In this document: positions 14,613-21,861 of the stretch, piece after piece
Layout of the letters: each line of letters opens with the position of its first letter
Numbering within the stretch: the first letter of the stretch is position 1
From: Pseudomonas delhiensis
GTDB taxonomy: Bacteria > Pseudomonadota > Gammaproteobacteria > Pseudomonadales > Pseudomonadaceae
Assembly (NCBI RefSeq): GCF_900187975.1
Contig: NZ_FZPC01000031.1
Span: 1 to 64,000, forward strand
DNA: 64,000 nucleotides
Reading direction: 5' to 3'
The notes under the pieces: model-generated
Told to the model about the DNA's origin: nothing
The model's database searches: none
Seen by the model: only the letters and a program-made list of their open reading frames with translations
Made by a program: the position numbers and the translations under genes

Positions 14613-15748
14613 TGGCGGAAAGCGAGAGCGGCCAGGACAAGACGGAGGAACCCACGGAGAAACGCCGCCGCGAGGCCCGCGAGAAAGGCCAGCTGCCGCG
14701 TTCCCGGGAACTCAACACCCTGGCCGTGCTGATGGCCGGGGCCGGCGCGCTGCTGGCCTACGGCGCGCACCTGGCCGAGGTGCTGATGGGGGTGATGCGC
14801 GGCAGCTTCGAGCTGTCCCGCGAGACGGCGATGAACAGCGAAAGCATGCTGCGCCTGCTGGGCGCCGCCGCGCGCGCCGCCGCCGAGGGGCTCTGGCCGA
14901 TCCTGCTGGTGCTGCTCTTCGCCGCCATCGTCGGCCCCATCGCCCTGGGCGGCTGGCTGTTCTCCGGCCAGGCCCTGGCGCCCAAGTTCAGCCGCATGAA
15001 CCCGCTGGAAGGGATCAAGCGGATGTTCTCCAGCAAGTCGGTGCTGGAGCTGTTCAAGGCGCTGATCAAGTTCGTGGTGGTGCTGGCGGTGGCGGTGCTG
15101 GTGCTGCGCTCGGACAAGGAGGCCCTGCTGGCGCTGCTGCACCAGCCGTTGCACACGGCCATCGTGGAAAGCGTCAAGGTGGTGGGCTGGAGCGCCTTCT
15201 GGATGGCCTGCAGCCTGCTGCTGATCGCCGGCGTGGACGTGCCCTACCAGCTCTGGGACAACCGCCAGAAGCTGCTGATGACCAAGCAGGAAGTGCGCGA
15301 CGAGTACAAGGACTCCGAGGGCAAGCCCGAGGTCAAGGCCAAGGTCCGCCGCCTGCAGCGCGAGATGGCGCAGCGGCGCATGATGCAGGCGGTGCCCGAG
15401 GCCGACGTGGTGATCACCAACCCGACGCACTTCGCCGTGGCCCTGAAGTACGACGCCAAGGCCGGCGGCGCGCCGCGCCTGCTGGCCAAGGGCAACGACT
15501 TCCTGGCCCTGAAGATCCGCGAGGTGGCCCAGGAGCACAAGGTCACGGTGCTGGAGTCGCCGGCCCTGGCCCGTGCGGTCTACTACTCCACCGAGCTGGA
15601 CCAGGAGATTCCCGCCGGCCTCTACCTGGCGGTGGCCCAGGTGCTGGCCTACGTCTACCAGCTCAAGCAGTTCCGCGCCGGCAAGGGCAAGCGCCCGGGG
15701 CCGATGCCCGAGGTGCCCATCCCGCCGGACCTGCGCCGCGACGAATGA
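14612..15748 (+). CDS. flhB: Flagellar export switch protein FlhB
   Basis: A 378-residue protein: a cytoplasmic N-terminus (KTEEPTEKRRREAREKGQLPRSRE, a family hallmark), four transmembrane helices up to about residue 210, and a cytoplasmic autocleaving domain. The cleavage motif N270-P271-T272-H273 is intact in VVITNPTHFAVALKYD. Self-cleavage lets FliK trigger the rod/hook-to-filament specificity switch. It is the last flagellar gene here: flhA, flhF, fleN and fliA, usually close downstream in Pseudomonas, are not in the remaining 48 kb. Confidence 0.95.
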   Translation: MAESESGQDKTEEPTEKRRREAREKGQLPRSRELNTLAVLMAGAGALLAYGAHLAEVLMGVMRGSFELSRETAMNSESMLRLLGAAARAAAEGLWPILLVLLFAAIVGPIALGGWLFSGQALAPKFSRMNPLEGIKRMFSSKSVLELFKALIKFVVVLAVAVLVLRSDKEALLALLHQPLHTAIVESVKVVGWSAFWMACSLLLIAGVDVPYQLWDNRQKLLMTKQEVRDEYKDSEGKPEVKAKVRRLQREMAQRRMMQAVPEADVVITNPTHFAVALKYDAKAGGAPRLLAKGNDFLALKIREVAQEHKVTVLESPALARAVYYSTELDQEIPAGLYLAVAQVLAYVYQLKQFRAGKGKRPGPMPEVPIPPDLRRDE

Positions 15749-15873
15749 CGCACCGCGTTCGTCGCCGGCCATTGACGGCTGCCGCTGGCGGCCTTCACTT
15801 TCCCTTGAGGGCCGGTGGCGCTTGCCGTGGTACGACCTGAACGGAGTCGGACCACAATCACGGGATTGCTGCC

Positions 15874-16695
15874 ATGGCCAAGGTACTGCTGACCGCCGCG
15901 CTGCGCGGCGAATACGAACAGCTCTTCAACAGCTGCCAGATCCGCCCGGCGCGCGCCGCCGAGGTGGAGGCGCTGGTCGAGCGCATCGAGGACAACCAGC
16001 CGCGCTACGCCGAGGTCGGCAAGGCCCTGGGCATCCCCTGGGGCTTCATCGGCGTGGTGCACTGCATGGAAAGCGGCCTGCGCTTCGACCGCCACTTGCA
16101 CAACGGCGACCCGCTGACGGCGCGCACCGTGCAGGTGCCGGCGGGGCGGCCGAAGGAGGGCAAGCCGCCCTTCACCTGGGAGGAGAGCGCCGAGGACGCC
16201 CTGCGCCTGAAGCGCCTGGGCGCGGGCACCGACTGGAGCCTGGCCGGCACCCTCTACCAACTGGAGGCCTACAACGGCTTCGGCTACCGGCTGTACCACC
16301 CCCATGTGCTCTCGCCCTACCTGTGGAGCTACTGCAACCACTACCAGGGCGGCAAGTACGTGCAGGACGGCACCTGGTCCGACAGCGCCCAGTCCAGGCA
16401 GTGCGGCGCCGCGGTGCTGCTGCGGCGCATGGCCGAGCGCGGCCTGCTGGAGTTCGTCGACCAGCCGAAGCCGAGCGCGGCCCGGCCGCTGCTGGTGAAC
16501 TACTCCATGAGCCTGTCGGAAGACGCGGCCGAGGTGCGCCGGGTGGAGGAACTGCAGACCTGGCTGAACAGCTTCCCGGGCGTCTTCGTCAAGATCGACG
16601 GGGTGCCCGGCAAGCGTACCTCGGAGGCCTGGCGGCTGGTCACCGGCGGCTACCTGCCCGGTGACCCGCGCGCCCGGCGGCGGGCGGCCGCCTGA
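15874..16695 (+). CDS. Lysozyme-like protein with C-terminal peptidoglycan-binding domain
   Basis: A 273-residue protein with no signal peptide. The N-terminal 200 residues look like a lysozyme-fold region: FIGVVHCMESGLRFDRHLHNGDPL has a Glu-Ser-Gly typical of a catalytic glutamate, followed by LEAYNGFGYR, SPYLWSYCNHYQGGKYVQDG and QCGAAVLLRRM. The last 60 residues (VEELQTWLNSFPGVFVKIDGVPGKRTSEAWRLVTGGYLPGD) form a PG_binding_1-type domain. Similar two-domain proteins are phage or cyanobacterial endolysin-like. A role in wall remodelling is plausible but the export route is unclear. It lies 125 bp after flhB in the same direction. It converges on oprD with a gap of 3 bp. Confidence 0.65.
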   Translation: MAKVLLTAALRGEYEQLFNSCQIRPARAAEVEALVERIEDNQPRYAEVGKALGIPWGFIGVVHCMESGLRFDRHLHNGDPLTARTVQVPAGRPKEGKPPFTWEESAEDALRLKRLGAGTDWSLAGTLYQLEAYNGFGYRLYHPHVLSPYLWSYCNHYQGGKYVQDGTWSDSAQSRQCGAAVLLRRMAERGLLEFVDQPKPSAARPLLVNYSMSLSEDAAEVRRVEELQTWLNSFPGVFVKIDGVPGKRTSEAWRLVTGGYLPGDPRARRRAAA

Positions 16696-16698
16696 GGC

Positions 16699-17958
16699 TC
16701 ACCAGATGGGGATGCTGTAGTTGGCGATCAGGCGGTTCTCGTCCATGTCCGCGCCGTGGCTGCTGCGCGCGGTGACGTTGCGCCAGCGCAGCGACAGCCC
16801 CTTGAGCGGCCCGTCCTGCAGGGTATAGGCCAGGTCGGTGTCGCGCTCGTACTCGTGGCCGTCCTCCAGCCCCGCGCCGCGACGGATGTCGTCGCCGCGG
16901 GTGTAGCGGGTCATGAAGCTCAGGCCGGGGAGGCCGAGGGAGGCGAAGTCGTAGTCGTAGCGCAGCTGCCAGGACTTCTCCCCGGGCTGGGTGAAGGTCT
17001 GGATGGTCATCAGGTTGTGCGAGTAGGGCGGGGTGTAGCCGTTGAGGGTGGGGAAGCCGTCGTCGCCCATCATGTCCTGGTAGGCCACGCCGATGGCATG
17101 GGCGCCGGCGCGCAGGGTGAACATCACGCTGAGGTTGCGGTTGTCCACCGGGCCCGAGATCGCCTGGCCGTCGTCGTCGCTGTCGAAGTAGCGCAGGTCG
17201 CTGCGCAGCGACACGCCCTCGGCCAGCGGCAGGGTGTGCACCAGGCCGTAGAAGTGCTGCTGGTAGATGTCCTTGAGCTGGCCGTAGAAGTAGCTGGCGG
17301 TCAGGTTCGGGGTGAAGGCGTAGCTGGCGCCGGCGAGGTTGAACTCGTCGCTGGCGAAGGCCTTGCTGCGGCCCATGATGTACATGTCGTCGCTGCCCGC
17401 CGACTCGCGGGTGCGCGACTTCCACAGCTGGCCGGCGGTGAGCGTCAGCCTGTCGACCTCGTTGGAGGTCAGCAGGGCGCCGTCGAAGGTCTGCGGCATC
17501 AGCCGCACGTCGTCGCGGAACACCACCGGCAGCTGCGGCTCCAGCAGGCCGATGTTCAGCTGCGTCTTCGAGTAGCGCAGCTTGGCGGTCAGCCCGGCAT
17601 GGCTGTAGTCGTCCACCGGCTCGCGCGAGTTCGGCCCGAAGGGCAGGGTGCCGTCGCCGCTGCGCCCGCGGCCGGAATCGAGCTTGACGCCGAGCAGCCC
17701 GGTGGCGTCCAGGCCGAAGCCGATGGGGCCCTCGGTGAAGCCCGACTGCAGGCGCAGGACGAAGGCCTGGGACCAGTTGCCGGCCTGGGATTGCGCGGCG
17801 TTGTCCTGGCGGTAGTCGCGCAGCTGGTAGAAGTTGCGCAGGTCCAGGCGGCCGCTGCTGTCATCGATGAAGTCGGCCTGGGCGGCCAGCGGCAGCAGGC
17901 TCGCGGCCAGCAGGCCGTAATGGAATGGAATGCGCTTCTGAGTGTGTGTGGCGGACAT
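16699..17958 (-). CDS. OprD-family outer-membrane porin
   Basis: A 419-residue protein. A signal peptide ends in LLPLAAQA, then the OprD start DFIDDSSGRLDLRNFYQLRDYRQ, which matches the conserved 'F..DS...L..RN.Y..RD' pattern. It contains the usual RYSKTQLNIGLLEPQLPVVFRDD strand region and ends in a strand with terminal aromatic W (NRLIANYSIPIW). OprD-type channels take up basic amino acids (OccD) or aromatic and other carboxylates (OccK). The substrate here is inferred from context: it is divergent from a TRAP transporter and preceded by an HpaR-like operator (18027-18040), suggesting an aromatic acid. The ATG at 17958 has an AGGGAAGA site. Confidence 0.88.
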   Translation of the reverse strand: MSATHTQKRIPFHYGLLAASLLPLAAQADFIDDSSGRLDLRNFYQLRDYRQDNAAQSQAGNWSQAFVLRLQSGFTEGPIGFGLDATGLLGVKLDSGRGRSGDGTLPFGPNSREPVDDYSHAGLTAKLRYSKTQLNIGLLEPQLPVVFRDDVRLMPQTFDGALLTSNEVDRLTLTAGQLWKSRTRESAGSDDMYIMGRSKAFASDEFNLAGASYAFTPNLTASYFYGQLKDIYQQHFYGLVHTLPLAEGVSLRSDLRYFDSDDDGQAISGPVDNRNLSVMFTLRAGAHAIGVAYQDMMGDDGFPTLNGYTPPYSHNLMTIQTFTQPGEKSWQLRYDYDFASLGLPGLSFMTRYTRGDDIRRGAGLEDGHEYERDTDLAYTLQDGPLKGLSLRWRNVTARSSHGADMDENRLIANYSIPIW

Positions 17959-18026
17959 GGTTCTTCCCTTGTTGTTCTTGTTCTGCACCCCCGGCGGGGG
18001 CCTGCGGGAAGGGGTTTTATCACATA

Positions 18027-18040
18027 ATTAATTTGTTAAC
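18027..18040. promoter_or_regulatory. Putative HpaR-type operator upstream of oprD
   Basis: ATTAA-TTTG-TTAAC has one mismatch to the GTTAA-N4-TTAAC inverted repeat found at hpaG1. It lies 69-82 bp before the oprD start codon. An 18-bp stretch starting in it (TGTTAACGATATGCATGA, 18034-18051) is nearly repeated at 18228-18245, next to the dctP-side operator. Confidence 0.55.
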
Positions 18041-18220
18041 GATATGCATGAGCGAGCGGGAGCTTTCGCCCCGCAGATCGGGCATTTTCCTATGGGGGGC
18101 CGGAAGCGCCTGTTCTATAAAGTCGAAACCCGCGGAATAACTGGCATTCCGTAGTGGCTGGCTGACATCTTGTTACATTTATCACGACGGCATTGCGCCA
18201 CCCCACGAAATGAGCATATT

Positions 18221-18234
18221 GTTAAAGTGTTAAC
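18221..18234. promoter_or_regulatory. Putative HpaR-type operator upstream of the TRAP operon
   Basis: GTTAA-AGTG-TTAAC has perfect 5-bp arms and the same spacing as the hpaG1 operators. It is 77 bp before the dctP start. The rest of the 17959-18310 divergent region holds the oprD-side operator and no gene. Confidence 0.6.
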
Positions 18235-18310
18235 GATGTGCCTGAATCTAGCCCTTCCCGGACGCCGCCAGGTGTCCGCCCGACGATAAGAACAACACCG
18301 AGGTAACGGC

Positions 18311-19342
18311 ATGAAGAAATCCTCCTTCCTGGCCCTGCTGCTCGCCTGTGGCAGCCTGGCCCCGGCCCTGGCGGCCGAGCGCGTGACGCTGAAGATCGCG
18401 CACTTCCTCCCGGCCAGCTCCAACGCCCAGCAGCACGTCATCCAGCCCTGGTGCGACACCCTGGCCCGCGAGTCGGAGCAGCGCATCCAGTGCCAGATCT
18501 ACCCCTCCATGCAGCTCGGCGGCACCCCGGGGCAACTGCCGGACCAGGTGCGCAACGGCGTGGTGGACATCGTCTGGACCGCCCCCGGCTACTCGCCCGG
18601 GCGCTTCCCGCGCAGCGAGGCGGTGGAGCTGCCGTTCATGCTGCCGGCCAACGGCGTGCAGGCCTCGAAGATCATCTGGCAGTTCTACCAGCAGGCCCTG
18701 CAGGACGATTACAAGGGCTACCGCGTGCTGGCCCTGCACAGCGACGGCGGCATGCAGCTGCACACCACCGGCAAGGCGGTGCGCCAGCTGGAAGACCTCA
18801 AGGGCCTGAAGCTGCGCGCCTCCTCGCGCATGAGCGCCCGCCTGGTCACGGGCCTGGGCGCGGCGCCGGTGAGCATGCCGGCGGCGCAGCTCACCGAGTC
18901 GCTGTCCAAGGGCGTGATCGACGGCGCCCTGGCCAGCTGGGAGCTGATCCCGGCGCTGAAGCTCGACGAGGTGACGCAGCATCACACCGACGTGCCGCAG
19001 GGCCGCCCGACCTTCTCCATCACCCTGCTGGGCATGCTGATGAACCCGCGCAGCTACGAGCGCATGCCCGACGACCTCAAGGCAATCCTCGACCGCAACA
19101 GCGGCGAGGCCCTGGTGCAGCGCTTCGGCGAAGCCTGGGACGGCGAGCTGGCTAGGGCCCGCGAGATGGTCGCCAGGGACAGCGTGGCCAGCTTCGAGCC
19201 GGCGGCCTACCAGCGCCTGCGCGAGGCGGGCGACAAGGTCACCGCCGAGTGGGTGGCCGATGCCGAGGGCAAGGGGCTGGCGGGCAGGCAACTGGCCGAG
19301 CAGCTGCGCGAGCTGTCCCGGACCGCCGGCGTCGAGCTGTAA
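18311..19342 (+). CDS. dctP: TRAP transporter periplasmic solute-binding protein (DctP family)
   Basis: A 343-residue protein with a signal peptide (MKKSSFLALLLACGSLAPALA, then A) and the DctP/TAXI-type core: VTLKIAHFLPASSNAQQHVI, VRNGVVDIVWTAPGYSPGRFP, LEDLKGLKLRASSRMSARLV (the Arg that usually salt-bridges a carboxylate ligand) and LSKGVIDGALASWELIP. It captures an organic acid and delivers it to the QM membrane units encoded next. GAGGTAACGGC precedes the ATG. The symbol denotes the family, not a proven C4-dicarboxylate specificity. Context and the upstream operator favour an aromatic or related carboxylate. Confidence 0.88.
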   Translation: MKKSSFLALLLACGSLAPALAAERVTLKIAHFLPASSNAQQHVIQPWCDTLARESEQRIQCQIYPSMQLGGTPGQLPDQVRNGVVDIVWTAPGYSPGRFPRSEAVELPFMLPANGVQASKIIWQFYQQALQDDYKGYRVLALHSDGGMQLHTTGKAVRQLEDLKGLKLRASSRMSARLVTGLGAAPVSMPAAQLTESLSKGVIDGALASWELIPALKLDEVTQHHTDVPQGRPTFSITLLGMLMNPRSYERMPDDLKAILDRNSGEALVQRFGEAWDGELARAREMVARDSVASFEPAAYQRLREAGDKVTAEWVADAEGKGLAGRQLAEQLRELSRTAGVEL

Positions 19343-19354
19343 GGGGTGGCCGCG

Positions 19355-19891
19355 ATGAGCGAGATGCTGTCCCTGGAAGGCGCCGTGCCGGTACGCAGCA
19401 AGGGCCTGCCGGTGCGCCTGCTGGAGGCCGTGGCGCAGGGCTTCGCCTACGCCGGCGGCGCCGTGCTGCTGGCCCTGGTGGGCATGTCCCTGGTGTCCAT
19501 CATCGGCCGCAAGCTGTGGTCGACGCCGGTCACCGGCGACATGGAGCTGCTGGAGATGGGGGCGGCGGTGGCCATCGCCGCCTTCCTGCCGCTGTGCGAG
19601 ATCCGCAACGGCCACATTCGCGTGGAGATGTTCTCCAACTGGATGCCCCTGGCCGTGCGCCGCGGCCTCGACGCCCTGGCGCACCTGCTGTTCGCCGCGG
19701 TCGCCGCGGTGCTGGCCTGGCGCACCGGGCTGCAGGTGCTGGAGGCCCACGCCAACCAGGACAGCAGCACCCTGCTGGCGGTGCCGCACTGGATCCCCCT
19801 GGCGCTGGTGGTGCCGAGCCTGGCGCTACTGTGCCTGTGCGCCCTGTGCCGCAGCCTGCTGGCCTTGCTGGATGAAGGAGCCGTGCGATGA
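19355..19891 (+). CDS. dctQ: TRAP transporter small permease (DctQ family)
   Basis: A 178-residue four-helix membrane protein. Typical DctQ features are helix 1 followed by GRKLWSTPVTGDMELLEMGAAVAIAAFLPLCEIRNGHIRVEMFSNWMP, and a short C-terminus. The ATG at 19355 is chosen over an upstream GTG because an AGGGG site is properly spaced. It starts 12 bp after dctP and overlaps dctM by 4 bp. With DctM it forms the membrane part of the Na+-dependent TRAP carrier. Confidence 0.87.
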   Translation: MSEMLSLEGAVPVRSKGLPVRLLEAVAQGFAYAGGAVLLALVGMSLVSIIGRKLWSTPVTGDMELLEMGAAVAIAAFLPLCEIRNGHIRVEMFSNWMPLAVRRGLDALAHLLFAAVAAVLAWRTGLQVLEAHANQDSSTLLAVPHWIPLALVVPSLALLCLCALCRSLLALLDEGAVR

Positions 19892-21210
19892 GCGGAATGG
19901 CCCTTGGCCTGTGGATGTTCGCCGGGCTGCTGGCGATGCTGGTGCTGCGCGTGCAGGTCGGCGTGGCGATGTTCCTGGCCGGCGCGCTGTGCTTCCTGGT
20001 GATCAACCAGGGCGACCTCGGCGCCTTGCTCTACACCCTCAACAACCTGGCCTACGCGCGCCTGTCCAACTACGACCTGGCGGTCATCCCGCTGTTCGTG
20101 CTGATGGGCCAGTTCGCCACCCACGGCGGCCTGTCGAAGGCGCTGTTCCGCTGCGCCTCGGCCTTCATCGGCCACTGGCGCGGGGGCCTTGCGCTGTCGG
20201 CGGTGGGCGCCTGCGCCGGCTTCGGGGCGATCTGCGGCTCGTCCCTGGCCACCGCGGCGACCATGGGCCAGGTGGCCCTGCCGGAACTGCAGCGGCACAA
20301 GTACTCCGGGCGCCTGGCCACCGCCTCGGTGGCGGCCGGCGGCACCCTGGGCATCCTCATCCCGCCGTCGGTGCCGCTGATCATCTACGCGGTGCTGACC
20401 CAGGAATCCATCGCCAAGCTGTTCGTCGCCGCCATGCTGCCGGCGCTGGTCGCGGTGATCGGCTACATGCTGGTGATCCGCATCCAGGTCGCCCGCGACC
20501 CCAACGCCTGCCAGCCGGCGCCCAAGGCCAGCGGCCGCGAGCGGCTGGCGGCCTTCGTGCAGATCCTGCCGATCCTGGCGATCTTCCTGGTGGTGATCGT
20601 CGGCATCTACGGCGGCTGGGCCAACCCCACCGAGGCGGCCTCCATCGGCGCCGCGGCCTGCGGCCTGCTGGCGGTGCTGCGCGGCGGCATGCGCTGGGAC
20701 GGGCTGGGCAAGAGCCTGACCGGCACCGCCGAGGCCAGCGCCATGATCTTCCTGGTGCTGCTGGGCGCCGACCTGCTCAACTCCGGCCTGGCCCTGACGC
20801 AGATGCCGGTGGAGCTGGCCACCTGGGTCCGCGACAGCGGCCTGGCGCCGCTGCTGGTGCTGGCGGTGATCCTGCTGATCTACCTGATGCTGGGCTGCGT
20901 GATGGACTCGCTGGCGATGATCCTGCTGACCATCCCGATCTTCTACCCGATGATCATGGGCCTGGAGTTCTTCGACCTGACGGCCGGGGAGAAGTCCATC
21001 TGGTTCGGCATCCTGGCGCTGATGGTGGTGGAGATCGGCCTGATCCACCCGCCGCTGGGGATGAACCTGTTCATCGTCAACAGGCTGGCGAAGGACGTGC
21101 CCTACATGGAAACGGCCAAGGGCGTGCTGCCGTTCCTGGCCTCGGACCTGCTGCGCATCGTGCTGCTGGTGCTGGTGCCGGGGTTGTCGCTCTGGTTGCT
21201 GAGTTTCTGA
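19888..21210 (+). CDS. dctM: TRAP transporter large permease (DctM family)
   Basis: A 440-residue polytopic protein with DctM hallmarks: LRVQVGVAMFLAGALCF, LSNYDLAVIPLFVLMGQFATHGGLSKALFRCASAFIGHWRGGLALSAVGACAGFGAICGSS near the N-terminus, ILIPPSVPLIIYAVLTQESIAKLFVAAMLP, and IGLIHPPLGMNLFIVN near the end. It is the transport channel partner of DctQ and DctP. Length and helix count (about 12) are normal. It overlaps dctQ by ATGA. No terminator is evident; the tandem REPIN array starts 20 bp downstream and may limit readthrough or protect the mRNA. Confidence 0.9.
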   Translation: MSGMALGLWMFAGLLAMLVLRVQVGVAMFLAGALCFLVINQGDLGALLYTLNNLAYARLSNYDLAVIPLFVLMGQFATHGGLSKALFRCASAFIGHWRGGLALSAVGACAGFGAICGSSLATAATMGQVALPELQRHKYSGRLATASVAAGGTLGILIPPSVPLIIYAVLTQESIAKLFVAAMLPALVAVIGYMLVIRIQVARDPNACQPAPKASGRERLAAFVQILPILAIFLVVIVGIYGGWANPTEAASIGAAACGLLAVLRGGMRWDGLGKSLTGTAEASAMIFLVLLGADLLNSGLALTQMPVELATWVRDSGLAPLLVLAVILLIYLMLGCVMDSLAMILLTIPIFYPMIMGLEFFDLTAGEKSIWFGILALMVVEIGLIHPPLGMNLFIVNRLAKDVPYMETAKGVLPFLASDLLRIVLLVLVPGLSLWLLSF

Positions 21211-21230
21211 ACCGGAGAGCCCGCTCGACC

Positions 21231-21800
21231 GTAGGGCGAATAACCGTTCGCGGTTATCCGCCGATACGCGGGGGGCACAGTCAATGCCCAGTCCAACCCC
21301 GGAGCCGTCGGGGATCACGGTCAAACGGCGGATAACGCCGTAGGCGTTATGCGCCCTACGCCAGGCCCGACCATGACGTAGGGCGAATAACCGTTCGCGG
21401 TTATCCGCCGATACGCCGGGGCCACCGCCAATGCCCAGGTCAACCCCGGAGCCGCCGAAGGTCACGGTCAAACGGCGGATAACGCCGTAGGCGTTATTCG
21501 CCCTACGCCAGGCCCGACCATGACGTAGGGCGAATAACCGTTCGCGGTTATCCGCCGATACGCCGGGGCCACCGCCAATGCCCAGTCCAACCCCGGAGCC
21601 GTCGGGGATCACGGTCAAACGGCGGATAACGCCGTAGGCGTTATGCGCCCTACGCCAGGCCCGACCATGACGTAGGGCGAATAACCGTTCGCGGTTATCC
21701 GCCGATACGCCGGGGCCACAGCCAATGCCCAGCCCAACCCCGGAGCCGCCGAAGATCACGGTTAAACGGCGGATAACGCCGTAGGCGTTATGCGCCCTAC
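21231..21800. repeat. Tandem array of four 147-bp REPIN units
   Basis: Units start at 21231, 21378, 21525 and 21672, an exact 147-bp period; the fourth is truncated at 21800. Each unit holds REP A (GTAGGGCGAATAACCG...CGGTTATCCGCC), a ~60-bp spacer (containing CAACCCCGGAGCCG), an inverted REP B (GGCGGATAACGCC...GCGCCCTAC) and an 18-bp joint (GCCAGGCCCGACCATGAC). Copies differ at only a few bases. Because 147 is divisible by three, the minus strand stays open and encodes a spurious 49-residue repeat. A different single REP (AGCGGACTCCGTCCGCGA type) follows at 21826-21850. No RAYT transposase is in the window. Confidence 0.92.
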
Positions 21801-21861
21801 ATGGGATGGTGTGGGCGGGGCGGCGTAGGAGCGGACTCCGTCCGCGATCGGGCTCACCAGT

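Noticed and set aside
21231-21800. Minus-strand repeat protein with 49-residue repeats
   Set aside because: The 147-bp REPIN period is divisible by three, so an open frame is unavoidable. There is no ribosome-binding site and the repeats are palindromic DNA.
21231-21800. CRISPR array
   Set aside because: Units are 147 bp with conserved spacers and inverted REP pairs. There are no short direct repeats with variable spacers and no cas genes.
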